NCBI GenBank assembly: GCA_965242795.1 | Contig: OZ251505.1 | Coordinates: 620,001 to 684,000 of the forward strand | Length of the DNA stretch: 64,000 nt | Origin: Bin18 sp965242795 | GTDB taxonomy: Bacteria; Desulfobacterota; Binatia; Bin18 | Reading direction: 5' to 3' | Shown here: positions 17,457 to 25,912 of the stretch, in pieces | Layout: every line of letters starts with the position of its first letter | Position numbering within the stretch: position 1 is the stretch's first letter | Program-made: the position numbers and the translations under genes | Notes under the pieces: generated by a model | The model's database searches: none | Seen by the model: only the letters and a program-made list of their open reading frames with translations | Told to the model about the DNA's origin: nothing

Positions 17457-18344
17457 TTAGTGCGGGGCCGGAGTCGTCACCGGAGTCCTTACCGGAAATG
17501 CCGACCGGAACTCGTGACGCGCTTCGCTGCCGACCTCGGTGAGATACCCGTCCACGCCCACGTATTCCCGCGCGGGGTAATAGAGATACCCGCGCGCCAC
17601 GACCTGCGGTCCGACCGTTTGGCTGGCCATCGGCGGCTCCACGGACGCAACCGCATTCGCGGCCAACGCGGCGACGTGCTCCCCGCCAAGCGTCAGCAGC
17701 CGAACCCGTTCATTCTCGAACACGTAGGTCTTTTGCGTCCGGTTCGCAATTCCCACCGCCACGACGGTCACCTCCGGCAGGCTCCGCCCGAGTTGCAACT
17801 CTTCCTCTATGGGCGGCAGCGGCCTGACCTTCACGGACAGCGTGCCCTCCGGCCCATATCGCTTGGTATTGGCCGCCAGCCCGTGAAACAGCGAATAGAA
17901 TGCCCGCCGGAAATACGTCGTAGGCGGCGGCCGATTTTCACTGAGGCGTTGGGCGTCGTTCACAGAATGATACGTCACCAGCGGGTGCGGGTCGTCCGAG
18001 GCCACGTCCAACGAACTGAGCGAGGCGGCATCGACCACTACCCCGTTTGCATCACACGTCACCGTCACCCGCACCGTCGCGAGATGCTCGCCGCGGCGCT
18101 GCTCGGCCAAGACGGTGCCGGGCTCCTCATCCGAAGCCGGCTCGGCCCGGGTCACGCGATAGCCCATGCGTTCGACCGTCCGGGAGGCGAGCCGCTGCGC
18201 CTGTCCGCAAGACAGATCGGCGTCGCGGACTTCGTACAGCTCCGCGAGCGTGTGCGCCCGGACGGCCGGCGCCGCAACGTGCTGCGGCCCGGCACAGCCG
18301 AATGTAACCAAGCTCAGGATCGAGCCGATGACCGACGCGCGCAT
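17457..18344 (-). CDS. Putative lipoprotein of unknown function
   Basis: A 295-residue protein starting with a short hydrophobic signal and a lipobox-like LVTFGCAG with C17, so likely lipidated by Lgt and sent to a membrane. I recognise no domain. Residues 40-100 (LSCGQAQRLASRTVERMGYR, VRVTVTCDANGVVVDAA) contain two cysteines, and a beta-rich C-terminal half includes EVTVVAVGIANRTQKTYVFE and VVARGYLYYPAREY, which resembles a stalk or immunoglobulin-like strand pattern. It precedes sppA by 20 bases on the same strand. Confidence 0.65.
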   Translation of the reverse strand: MRASVIGSILSLVTFGCAGPQHVAAPAVRAHTLAELYEVRDADLSCGQAQRLASRTVERMGYRVTRAEPASDEEPGTVLAEQRRGEHLATVRVTVTCDANGVVVDAASLSSLDVASDDPHPLVTYHSVNDAQRLSENRPPPTTYFRRAFYSLFHGLAANTKRYGPEGTLSVKVRPLPPIEEELQLGRSLPEVTVVAVGIANRTQKTYVFENERVRLLTLGGEHVAALAANAVASVEPPMASQTVGPQVVARGYLYYPAREYVGVDGYLTEVGSEARHEFRSAFPVRTPVTTPAPH

Positions 18345-18391
18345 CGGAGAGCGAAAACGAACATTCCAAGGCGATAGGGGTGGACTATGAT

Positions 18392-19390
18392 TCAGTAAGT
18401 CGAGCGCGGTTCCTCATCGTTGATCTCGGCGACGTAGCGGCCGGCCAGGATGTCGGCCGTGACCTCCGCGACCCGCGCCTTGGCCGCAGCCGGAATGCGG
18501 TCCTCGAACTCGTAGTAGGGCGCTGGGCGCGCGCCGCCTTTGCGCATGGTGCTCCACTCCCGGTAGTCCGCTGCCTCGAACCGGCCTGCCTTCACCAAGC
18601 TGATGGCGTGGTCGATGGCGGGCCGCATGTCCCACAGCGCGGAGGTGACGACGACGTTTTCGCCGTGCTCCTCCTTGTTCATGTCGTTGACGTTGCCGAA
18701 GGCGATGAGGCCGCGCTCGCGGGCCGCCTCGACCACCCCCGCCCGCTCGGCGAACAGCACATCGACGCCGGCCTCGATCTGGGTCAGGGCCGCGGCCTTG
18801 GCCTTCGGCGGGTCGTACCAGGAGTCGATGAACGTCACCTTGAACTCGACCGCGGGATTGACGGAGCGGGCGCCGTTCATGAAGGCGTGGAACAGACGGT
18901 TCACCTCACCGATCGGATAGCCGCCGACCATACCGATGCGGTTCGCCTCGGTCATCGAACCGGCGAGGATGCCCATCAGGTAACAGGGCTCGTGCAGGTA
19001 GTTGTCGAAGACCGCGAAGTTGGCGCCGTGCGGCGCACCGGAGTCACCCATCAGGAACGCGACCGCGGGGTATTCGTCGGCGAGCGCGCGGGCTTCGCGG
19101 CCGACGCCGAAGGTCTCGCCTACGATCAGCGCGACCCCGCGCTCAGCGTATTCGCGCAGCACGCGGAGGTAGTCAGCGTTCGCCACTTTCTCCGAAAAGG
19201 CGTACTCGATTTCGCCCCGGCTCTCGGCGGCGCTCAGCGCTTCATGCAGGCGGGCGTCCCATTTCTGCTCGATCGACTGGGTGTACACCCCGGCCACGGT
19301 GATCGTGTCGGCCGCGGCCCATGCGGCGCCGAGTCCGATCATTGTGGAGACCGACAACACCGTGGCCCAAAAGGTCAACGCGAATTTCAT
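18392..19390 (-). CDS. BMP-family ABC transporter substrate-binding protein
   Basis: Exported solute-binding protein (332 residues) of the basic membrane protein family, whose known ligands are nucleosides and purines. A signal peptide covers about residues 1-27, followed by ITVAGVYTQSIEQKWDARLH, VGETFGVGREARALADEYP, RIGMVGGYPIGEVNRLFHAF and GVDVLFAERAGVVEAARERG. No permease or ATPase genes follow, which is odd for this family. An alternative ATG at 19397-19399 overlaps the TGA of the methyltransferase gene (ATGA); I use 19390, which has GAGGG nine bases upstream. Confidence 0.88.
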   Translation of the reverse strand: MKFALTFWATVLSVSTMIGLGAAWAAADTITVAGVYTQSIEQKWDARLHEALSAAESRGEIEYAFSEKVANADYLRVLREYAERGVALIVGETFGVGREARALADEYPAVAFLMGDSGAPHGANFAVFDNYLHEPCYLMGILAGSMTEANRIGMVGGYPIGEVNRLFHAFMNGARSVNPAVEFKVTFIDSWYDPPKAKAAALTQIEAGVDVLFAERAGVVEAARERGLIAFGNVNDMNKEEHGENVVVTSALWDMRPAIDHAISLVKAGRFEAADYREWSTMRKGGARPAPYYEFEDRIPAAAKARVAEVTADILAGRYVAEINDEEPRSTY

Positions 19391-19395
19391 CGGGA

Positions 19396-20220
19396 TCATC
19401 CCTCTGCCTGCTCCACGGCGCGCAACCCCGCACGCGCCGACCGGAGCGCGTCGGCGAATGGCAGGGGTTCTGCACGGTCTGCCCGGCTTTTGTACCCGCC
19501 GTAGATCGCATGGCCGCAGTGCAGCCAGAAGCAGTCCGCGATCTCGAAGCCGGCCGTCTTGAGCCACGTCAGTTGGTCGAACAGCGGCGAAGGCGTGTCG
19601 TACGGGTCCGGGGTGTGGAAATAATTCCACTGCTCCTCCCGGAAGCGGTCGAACAGCCTGGGCGAGCCGGTCTTCTCGACCGATTTCGCCCGGGTCACCC
19701 GATCCCAACCGTCGCCGAACAGCGCCCAGGCTTCCGGGCGTTGCGGCTGCACGATGTCGGCGAGGAGCAGACGGCCGCGCGCGGACGTGCGCCGATCGAC
19801 GTCGGCGAACAGCTTTCGTTTGTCCGCGCCGCTCAGATGATGCACGCACAGGGAGGAGACGACGCAGTCGGCCGCGTCCAACCCATGCCGCCAGTCCGTG
19901 GCCGCCAAGTCGAACGGCCGACTCTCGAACCGACGCCCAAAGCGGTCGAGGGTGTGACCAGCCCGCGTCCGCATACTCGGCGACCCGTCCAGCCCCAGCA
20001 CTGTGGCGTGCGGATAACAGTCCAGAATGGCGAACGACAACGCGCCCTCGCCGCTGCCCAGTTCGACCACGCGAAACGGCTCCGCACGGTCGAATCCCAA
20101 CAGGCTCAATAGCGTGGCGATTTGTTCGTCACGCGCAGGCACCGCGACCGCGGCGAGTTCGCGGTACAGCCGCGAGTCGTCCTCGGTCCATTCGGTCCGC
20201 GGTGCGGCTTCGTCCGCCAT
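19396..20220 (-). CDS. Class I SAM-dependent methyltransferase
   Basis: A 274-residue Rossmann-fold methyltransferase. Motif I is VVELGSGEGAL (51-61), motif II is VLGLDGSPSM, and the post-motif region reads DCVVSSLCVHHLSGADKRKL with RLLLADIVQPQRP. The C-terminal segment LTWLKTAGFEIADCFWLHCG, followed by GHAIYGGYK, is typical of trans-aconitate or small-molecule methyltransferases. It is coupled to the downstream BMP gene, so the substrate may be related to an imported compound; that is inference. Confidence 0.85.
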   Translation of the reverse strand: MADEAAPRTEWTEDDSRLYRELAAVAVPARDEQIATLLSLLGFDRAEPFRVVELGSGEGALSFAILDCYPHATVLGLDGSPSMRTRAGHTLDRFGRRFESRPFDLAATDWRHGLDAADCVVSSLCVHHLSGADKRKLFADVDRRTSARGRLLLADIVQPQRPEAWALFGDGWDRVTRAKSVEKTGSPRLFDRFREEQWNYFHTPDPYDTPSPLFDQLTWLKTAGFEIADCFWLHCGHAIYGGYKSRADRAEPLPFADALRSARAGLRAVEQAEG

Positions 20221-20323
20221 GCCTGCCTCGTTCGCGTGGAGATCAACGGGACGGGAGGAGCCTTGGACCGGGACAGGAAGGGCGGTCGAGGAAGAACGGA
20301 GGCACAAGGAAGGAGTGGAAAAA

Positions 20324-20358
20324 GAAGGCGAACACGCGGGATTCGCGGGTCCGCCTTC
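20324..20358 (-). terminator. Rho-independent terminator after the amidohydrolase gene
   Basis: On the minus strand GAAGGCG pairs with CGCCTTC around an inner CGCG-AATCC-CGCG hairpin and is followed by TTTTT (complement of 20319-20323). It lies 27 bases past the amidohydrolase stop and separates it from the methyltransferase gene. The plus strand also carries TTTT after the stem, so it may act in both directions. Confidence 0.6.
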
Positions 20359-20384
20359 CTTTTCAGGTCCGAGACGACCGACCG

Positions 20385-22097
20385 TTATCGACTGGCCAGC
20401 GGGCCGCGCAGCAATCGGCCCGGCAGTGCGCCGGTGTGTTCGTTGTGGCGCAGCACGACCTCGCCATTCACGACGGTCGCCAGAAAGCCGCTCGCCTTCT
20501 GTTTGAGCCGGCGGGCGCCGGCCGGCAGGTCGTAGCACAACTCGGGCACCTGCGGCTCGACCGTGTCGGGGTCGAAGACCACCACGTCCGCAGTCCAGCC
20601 CTCGCGCAGCAGGCCGCGGCCCGACAGGTTCCAATGCGACGCGGGCACGAACGTCAGTTGCCGCACCGCTTCTTCCAGCGTCATGGCTTGTTGCTCGCGC
20701 ACCCAGTAGCTCAACAGGTGGGTTTGCAGGGACGAGTCCATGATCTGCGAGACGTGGGCGCCGGAGTCCGAGAACGTGATGACCGAGCGGGGGTGCTGCA
20801 TCATCTCCAGCGTGCTCGGCTCGTGCGTATTGGTCAGCGGCTGCATGAAGAAGCGCTTGAGATCTTTTTCCAGCGCCAAGTCGATGTAGGTCTCGACCGG
20901 GTCCTGGCCCCGCTCCGCGGCCAAGTCGGCGACCGAACGGTACGGCGGCACCGCGCGGTCGAGGATGGGGAACATCCACTTGAAGTTCGCGGCGCGCGTT
21001 TCCGCGCCTACGGACTTGCCGGCTTTCGGCGGCGGATTGTTGGCGGAGTGGACCAGCTTGCGGCGCCACTCCGGGTTGCGCAACGCCGCGGCCTGTTCGG
21101 CCAGCGGCAGCGCGCGCAGGTCGCGCCAGACGGGCAGCTTGTCGAACGACGTGACCGACTCGAACGACTGCAAGACGCTGATCGGCCGGCTGTGCACCTG
21201 GAGGAACATGCGTCCGCCGGCCGCTGCGGTCTCGTCGGCCAGCGCGAAGAACGGCCGCCAGTAGTCGGGCACCTTGGGCGCGCTGAACATGCCGAAGGTC
21301 ACCGGCACGCCCGTATCCACGGCCAGCGCCTTGAGGCGGTCGCAGTACTCCTGGATGCGCGCCGGGTCGAGGCCGGTGTCTTCGCCCGCGATCTCGAACA
21401 CGCCGGCGTTGAGTTCGCCCAACACGCCGACGAGGCTGCGCACCTCGTCCCAATCGGCCAACCGGCTGGCGACGGGCTGTCCGTCGGGCGTCTGGTGGTT
21501 GCGCGTGCGGGACGTGGTGAAGCCCGCGGCGCCTGCCTGGATGGCGCCGCGTACCTCGCGCCGCATGGCCGCGAGATCGTCGGGCGTCGCTTCGTCGGTG
21601 AACGCGCGCTCGCCCATGACGTAGGTGCGCAGCGCGGAATGGCCGATGTAGGCCGCGTAATTGATGCCTTTGGGGAGTTTGTCGACCGCGTCCAGATATT
21701 CGGGATACGTCGTCCAACTCCACGTGATGCCGGCGTCCATGGCGTCGGGCGAGATGTCCTCGGCCCGCTCCAGGTTGCGCATGACGAGCAGCTTGTCCGC
21801 TTCGCTGCACGGGGCGAGCGAGAACCCGCAGTTCCCCATCACCACGCTGGTGATCCCGTGCCAGCACGAACAGGTGCCCAGCGGGTCCCAGAACACCTGG
21901 GCGTCCATGTGCGTATGGCCGTCGATGAAGCCGGGCGACACCACATGCCCCTCGGCGTCGATGACCTGTGCGGCGCCGTCGCGCAAGCGGCCGATCGCCG
22001 CGATTTTCCCCTGGACGATCCCGACGTCGGCCTGGAAGCCGGGCAACCCGGAACCGTCCACCACCGTCCCGTTTTTGATGAGCAGGTCGTATTGCAT
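20385..22097 (-). CDS. N-acyl-D-amino-acid deacylase-type amidohydrolase
   Basis: Metal-dependent amidohydrolase of 570 residues, resembling D-aminoacylases. Metal ligands are seen in GFIDGHTHMDAQ (H61, H63) and in VVMGNCGFSLAPC (C90, the D-aminoacylase cysteine ligand); the catalytic aspartate lies in VITFSDSGAHVSQI. The C-terminal TADVVVFDPDTVEP strand closes the composite beta-sandwich. I chose the ATG 22095-22097 (MQYDLLIKNGTVVDG), the family N-terminus; an ATG three codons upstream is equally possible. Closest homologues in uncultured bacteria are usually named amidohydrolase family protein, so substrate is uncertain. Confidence 0.85.
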   Translation of the reverse strand: MQYDLLIKNGTVVDGSGLPGFQADVGIVQGKIAAIGRLRDGAAQVIDAEGHVVSPGFIDGHTHMDAQVFWDPLGTCSCWHGITSVVMGNCGFSLAPCSEADKLLVMRNLERAEDISPDAMDAGITWSWTTYPEYLDAVDKLPKGINYAAYIGHSALRTYVMGERAFTDEATPDDLAAMRREVRGAIQAGAAGFTTSRTRNHQTPDGQPVASRLADWDEVRSLVGVLGELNAGVFEIAGEDTGLDPARIQEYCDRLKALAVDTGVPVTFGMFSAPKVPDYWRPFFALADETAAAGGRMFLQVHSRPISVLQSFESVTSFDKLPVWRDLRALPLAEQAAALRNPEWRRKLVHSANNPPPKAGKSVGAETRAANFKWMFPILDRAVPPYRSVADLAAERGQDPVETYIDLALEKDLKRFFMQPLTNTHEPSTLEMMQHPRSVITFSDSGAHVSQIMDSSLQTHLLSYWVREQQAMTLEEAVRQLTFVPASHWNLSGRGLLREGWTADVVVFDPDTVEPQVPELCYDLPAGARRLKQKASGFLATVVNGEVVLRHNEHTGALPGRLLRGPLASR

Positions 22098-22204
22098 GGC
22101 TCCCATATAGAGGATGCACGCCGCGGAGGGCAAGTCTGCCCGCGGGCGGTGCGCGTGCCGGTGTGAAGGGCACTGGAAATCACGGATAGGCTGATCCTTC
22201 GCCG

Positions 22205-22330
22205 ATTTCGACAAACTCGAAGGTCTCCATCCATAAGTTCGTTGAGCCTGCGATGTGTTGAGCTTGTCGAAACATCGAAACGAACCCCGCTGTCACCCGA
22301 GCCTTCGCATCCCACCATCAGGTCCTCCGC
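22205..22330 (+). repeat. Family A element, copy 3
   Basis: A degenerate copy: TTTCGACAAACTCGAAGG, then TTCGTTGAGCCTGCG and GTTGAGCTTGTCGAAACATC with the usual CGAACCCCGCTGTCACC continuation. It sits upstream of the Fur box in the divergent gap between the amidohydrolase and the barrel gene. The rest of 22098-22469 holds the Fur box and ribosome-binding site only. Confidence 0.8.
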
Positions 22331-22410
22331 CTCTTCGACCCGCTCGGAGCATTTCCATCGGGACATCGACGGACGGAATTTCATAGGGGGATTGACGGAT
22401 TCATCGAATT

Positions 22411-22429
22411 GATATTGATAACCATTATC
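22411..22429. promoter_or_regulatory. Fur box
   Basis: GATATTGATAACCATTATC matches 17 of 19 positions of the classical Fur consensus GATAATGATAATCATTATC. The AT-rich stretch continues with ATTCTCATAAGAGAATG, giving room for a second dimer. It ends 40 bases before the ATG of the barrel gene, with a possible -35 TTGACG at 22392-22397. The strong AT content stands out sharply from the GC-rich surroundings. Confidence 0.85.
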
Positions 22430-22469
22430 ATTCTCATAAGAGAATGAATATCATCCAAGAGAGGAAAGC

Positions 22470-23489
22470 ATGCGCACACTCTTTTTCTCCGGCCTGACGC
22501 TCCTGGCCGGGTTGCTCGTTTCGGCCCCGGGTGCCCGGGCCAGTCAGTTCGCGTTCGTCAACGAGGCCGAGACGTTGCCGGCGGGGGCGACGCAGATCCA
22601 GCACGAGCTCAAGGTCCGCAACGACAAGGGCAAAGGGGACTACGTGGCCTTCAACAACCGCACGACGCTCGAATACGGCGTGACGAGCCGCTTCAGCATC
22701 CGCGGCGGCGTGCGGCTCCAATCCATCGATACGTCTGGGCTGCTGGTGGACGGCTATCTGCCCGGGGACGAGAGCTACGAATTGCGCTTTGCGGGATTCG
22801 ACGCGCGCGGCAAATACAAATTCCTCAACACCGCCGAGCATTTCATGGGGCTGTCGGGGCATCTGGAAGTGGACTATCTGATGAAGGACCCCCACTCCGG
22901 CCTGGACAAGGAATACTGGGCGCTGGAAACCGGGCTGAACGCCCAGAAGTATTTCCTCGAAGGCCAGCTCGTCTGGGCGGGCAATCTTGGCCTCAAGGCC
23001 GCCCGCGCCCGCCGCGGCCATCTGTCTCGGTCCAGAAAGATGAGTCTGTGCGAGGCGCGGGGAGCGCCCGAGGGCCACGAGTCGTGCGCCGCCTTCTTCT
23101 CGGCCCGGGACGAGGAGGCGAATGCGTTGACGCGGGCGGAAGCGGCCGAATGGGCGGACCCGTTCGACGACGTGTTCGAATGGCCGACCTTTGCCGAAAT
23201 GGAAATCGAATATAAGATCGCCACCGGCTTCAGCTACCGCTTCGCCAACAACTGGTACGTGAGCGCCGAACTGTTGTACGAGGAAGAGTACGAGACCGAG
23301 GTGGACCGGGAACGGCATTCGCTCTTCGTCGGGCCGGGGCTGCATTACGAAGGGCAACGCTGGGGCATGTCAGTCGGGTATCTGCGGCAGATCGAAGGCG
23401 GCGACGAGCTGGTCGATCCGGGCGACGACCTGCACCTGGTCGAAAAGACCAAGAACGAGTTCCTGCTCAAGGTCTCGTACAACTTCTGA
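22470..23489 (+). CDS. Outer-membrane beta-barrel protein (DUF6662-like), first gene of Fur-box operon
   Basis: A 339-residue exported protein with a signal peptide (about 1-24, ending ARAS) and alternating strands ending in LLKVSYNF, the terminal phenylalanine typical of outer-membrane barrels. Strand-like segments include YGVTSRFSIRGGVRLQS, YELRFAGFDARGKYKFL and GLHYEGQRWGMSVGYLR. A cysteine-containing charged insertion lies around 186-225. It resembles the DUF6662 family by pattern only. GAGAGGAAAGC is a clear ribosome-binding site. Its position directly after the Fur box points to expression under iron starvation. Confidence 0.75.
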   Translation: MRTLFFSGLTLLAGLLVSAPGARASQFAFVNEAETLPAGATQIQHELKVRNDKGKGDYVAFNNRTTLEYGVTSRFSIRGGVRLQSIDTSGLLVDGYLPGDESYELRFAGFDARGKYKFLNTAEHFMGLSGHLEVDYLMKDPHSGLDKEYWALETGLNAQKYFLEGQLVWAGNLGLKAARARRGHLSRSRKMSLCEARGAPEGHESCAAFFSARDEEANALTRAEAAEWADPFDDVFEWPTFAEMEIEYKIATGFSYRFANNWYVSAELLYEEEYETEVDRERHSLFVGPGLHYEGQRWGMSVGYLRQIEGGDELVDPGDDLHLVEKTKNEFLLKVSYNF

Positions 23490-23507
23490 GCCGGCCGAAC
23501 GCGGGGC

Positions 23508-24110
23508 ATGTCTGGGTCGGGACGGACGGAACGCACCGGCATCGCAGCAACGCGACTTCGCCGCGTGTGGCCGGCGGTCGTGCTGGCCGTCGGCCTGTGG
23601 ACGTCCTTGGGACACGCCGCTTCGCAGGCGGAACTCGTCGCCCGCCTGTTTCCCGAGGGCGCTCGGCTGGTGCCGGTGCCGGTCGAGATGTCCAAGGCCG
23701 AACGCAAAGTCCTCCGCCGCAAGGCCAAGGTTCGCGTCGATCCGCGGCGCATCCTAGCGTGGCGTGTGGTGGACGGGGAGCGGCCGCTCGGCTGGTTCTT
23801 CGTCGATGAGGTCATCGGCAAGCACGAATTCATCACCTACGGGGCCGGGATCGATGCAGCGGGCCGCGTCATCGGCATCGACGTGCTGGTGTACCGCGAA
23901 ACCTACGGCGGCGAGGTGCAGGAAGAATCCTGGCGGCGACAATTCCACGGCAAGAGTCTGGCGACCGACCCGCTCCGCCTCGGCAAGGACGTGCACGGCA
24001 TCGCCGGCGCCACGCTCTCTGCCCGCAACATTACCGACGGCGTCCGGAAACTGTTGTTGGTGCGCGAATTTCTCCTGGAGCGCGGCGCCGCGGGCGAGCC
24101 TGGCCCATGA
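23508..24110 (+). CDS. Exported FMN-binding-domain protein
   Basis: A 200-residue secreted protein with signal peptide (about 15-38) and an FMN_bind domain as in NqrC, RnfG and related flavoproteins. The covalent flavinylation site is GIAGATLSARNITDGV, where T169 in GAT would receive FMN by ApbE-type transfer. The preceding ITYGAGIDAAGRVIGIDVLV fits the domain core. No apbE is in the window. Its ATGA junction with the next gene, a four-helix haem-like protein, suggests periplasmic electron exchange with the membrane. Likely role: flavin relay in iron reduction or redox signalling (inference). Confidence 0.82.
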   Translation: MSGSGRTERTGIAATRLRRVWPAVVLAVGLWTSLGHAASQAELVARLFPEGARLVPVPVEMSKAERKVLRRKAKVRVDPRRILAWRVVDGERPLGWFFVDEVIGKHEFITYGAGIDAAGRVIGIDVLVYRETYGGEVQEESWRRQFHGKSLATDPLRLGKDVHGIAGATLSARNITDGVRKLLLVREFLLERGAAGEPGP

Positions 24111-24544
24111 ACCGGATCCTCCGCGTGTCCGTGTATTGGTGCGGACTCGGATTGACCGCCACCGGCCTGCTGTATGCGGTCCCGCGCTACGCCGAACGCT
24201 ACTTCGATCTGGCGTGGGAGCCGTGGGGTTCCCCATCGCTGCTGATGAAGACGCACGGAGCGTTCGGCTTCTGGTCGCTGCTGTTGCTGGGCGTCGTCTG
24301 GCGCGCCCACGTTCGCACGAAGCTCCGCCGATCCGACAACCGCGGCAGCGGGCTGGGCGTGCTGACGTTGGTGTCGCTGCTCGTGGTCAGCGGCTATCTC
24401 CTCTACTATGCCGGGTCGCTCGAATTCCGCGAAACGACCAGCCTGCTGCACACCGCGGGCGGCGTGGTCCTCGTGGCGGTTCTGGCGTGGCATGCCGCGT
24501 ATCGGCGCCGAAACGCGCTGGATCGCGACGGGGTTGCGGAGTGA
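24107..24544 (+). CDS. Four-helix membrane protein, cytochrome b-like
   Basis: A 145-residue integral membrane protein with four predicted helices (about 5-25, 50-68, 84-102, 113-131). Histidines H50 and H68 bracket helix 2, and H115 and H129 bracket helix 4, an arrangement seen in di-haem b-type four-helix bundles such as DUF4405 or PepSY-like partners. The start overlaps the stop of the FMN-binding gene (ATGA). I propose that it passes electrons from the quinone pool or cytosol to the exported flavoprotein, but haem binding is inferred from histidine position only. Confidence 0.65.
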   Translation: MNRILRVSVYWCGLGLTATGLLYAVPRYAERYFDLAWEPWGSPSLLMKTHGAFGFWSLLLLGVVWRAHVRTKLRRSDNRGSGLGVLTLVSLLVVSGYLLYYAGSLEFRETTSLLHTAGGVVLVAVLAWHAAYRRRNALDRDGVAE

Positions 24545-24565
24545 AGCCGCGGAAGCGACCGGACG

Positions 24566-25054
24566 ATGGGTACCCATCCGCAGGATTCGGCGGAGACCGA
24601 AACGCGCCTGCGGCGGTTCGTGCTGGCCACGTTCTTGTTCGGCGCGGTCGGAACGGGCAGCGAACTGGTCCTGATCGGCCACCTCGAAGACGCGTGGCAA
24701 TGCGTGCCGCTGGTGTTGTTGGCTTTCGGGCTGCTGGCCGTCGTGTGGCAGCGGATCGAGCGGGGACGCCGGAGCACGCGGGTCTTGCAGGGCGCGATGC
24801 TGGCACTCGTGGCCGGCGGCCTGACCGGCATCTGGCTGCACTACGACGGCAACGTGGAGTTCGAGTTGGAAATGTACCCCGCGCTCGCCGGGCCGGACCT
24901 GATACGCGAAGCCTTGGCGGGCGCAACTCCGGTCCTGGCCCCGGCGGCTTTGGTGCAGCTCGGTTTGCTCGGTCTGGCCTACGCCTACCGACATCCGTTC
25001 CTCGCACGCCCGCGGCCCGGCTCGGCGAGACACAATGAAAGGAGATCGACATGA
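24566..25054 (+). CDS. Four-helix membrane protein of unknown function
   Basis: A 162-residue membrane protein with helices near 17-38, 46-62, 74-93 and 122-142. Between helices 3 and 4 lies an acidic loop WLHYDGNVEFELEMYP. The loop and C-terminus resemble a DUF of small membrane proteins that I cannot name. It starts 21 bases after the haem-like gene and its own stop overlaps the following ATG (ATGA), so it belongs to the Fur-box operon. Confidence 0.6.
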   Translation: MGTHPQDSAETETRLRRFVLATFLFGAVGTGSELVLIGHLEDAWQCVPLVLLAFGLLAVVWQRIERGRRSTRVLQGAMLALVAGGLTGIWLHYDGNVEFELEMYPALAGPDLIREALAGATPVLAPAALVQLGLLGLAYAYRHPFLARPRPGSARHNERRST

Positions 25055-25536
25055 ATCGGAATCTCAAAACGAGACGGACGAACCGGCGTCGCATCTGGGC
25101 GCTGGCAGGTCTGCTGGTCTGGCTGGCCGCGGTGCCTGCGGCAGCGGATGAGCATGGCGAAACCGCGGCCGTGCTGAACCCGAACGTGGCCGGCGAAGAT
25201 GACATGGCGGCGCTGCCTGGAGTTTCTCCCGAGCTGGCGGCGCAGATCGTCGCGCAACGACCGTTTTCCGGCATGGCCGCGTTCGACGAACTCGTCCGGG
25301 CGTCCGTGGACGAGGCGGGACGCACGCACATTTACGAACGGCTGTTCGTGCCGATCGACCTCAACACCGCGTCGCACGAGGAGATTCTGCTCGTGCCGGG
25401 CGTCGGGGAGAAGCTGGCGCACGAGTTCGAGGAATACCGTCCGTACCGGGCGATGGCGCAGTTCCGGCGCGAAATCGGCAAATACGTCAGCGACGAGGAA
25501 GTGACGCGCTTCGAGCGGTACGTCACCTTGGAGTGA
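25051..25536 (+). CDS. Exported helix-hairpin-helix (ComEA-like) protein
   Basis: A 161-residue protein with a signal peptide (about 12-33) and two helix-hairpin-helix units: EDDMAALPGVSPELAAQIV near 49-68 and DLNTASHEEILLVPGVGEKL near 103-122. ComEA-type HhH domains bind DNA in the periplasm, but as the last gene of an iron-regulated redox operon it may instead be a protein-protein adapter. The ATGA junction with the previous gene confirms co-translation. Role unknown. Confidence 0.72.
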   Translation: MNRNLKTRRTNRRRIWALAGLLVWLAAVPAAADEHGETAAVLNPNVAGEDDMAALPGVSPELAAQIVAQRPFSGMAAFDELVRASVDEAGRTHIYERLFVPIDLNTASHEEILLVPGVGEKLAHEFEEYRPYRAMAQFRREIGKYVSDEEVTRFERYVTLE

Positions 25537-25606
25537 TGCCCGTTCGTCCATGAGTTCGAGAGTTCCTCGGGCGGAACGCCTTTCCCCTTCGTCAATTCCG
25601 GCAACC

Positions 25607-25800
25607 CTTCGTCATTCCGGCGCAAGCCGGAATCCAGCGGAGAGCCTCCTCCCCACGGCGAAACATCAGCCGAGGCGGGGCGTTCCCCTGGGAACTCCAT
25701 ACAAGAGGATCCCGCGCTCGTTGCGACAGCCTCGACGCCCTCCAGCAGGCTCAAAGTCCAGCCCGTTGAGCCTGTCGAAACGGGCGGGGCTCAGGCAGTG
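25607..25800 (+). repeat. Short family B hairpin and degenerate family A element
   Basis: At 25613-25635 CATTCCGGCGCAAGCCGGAATC forms a stem with arms CATTCCGGC and GCCGGAATC (reverse-oriented counterpart at 42068-42098). At 25748-25785 AGCAGGCTCAAAG is followed by GTTGAGCCTGTCGAAACGGG. The remaining 25537-25912 has no convincing gene. Confidence 0.7.
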
Positions 25801-25912
25801 CATCTGTTTGAAGATGTCCTTGTGGTTCCTTCCCCTTATGTTTTTATCCTGCCGACTGTCGGCCAGAAAGCCGACCACCTTGAAGACGATGCTTCCCATA
25901 AGGAGTGGATCA

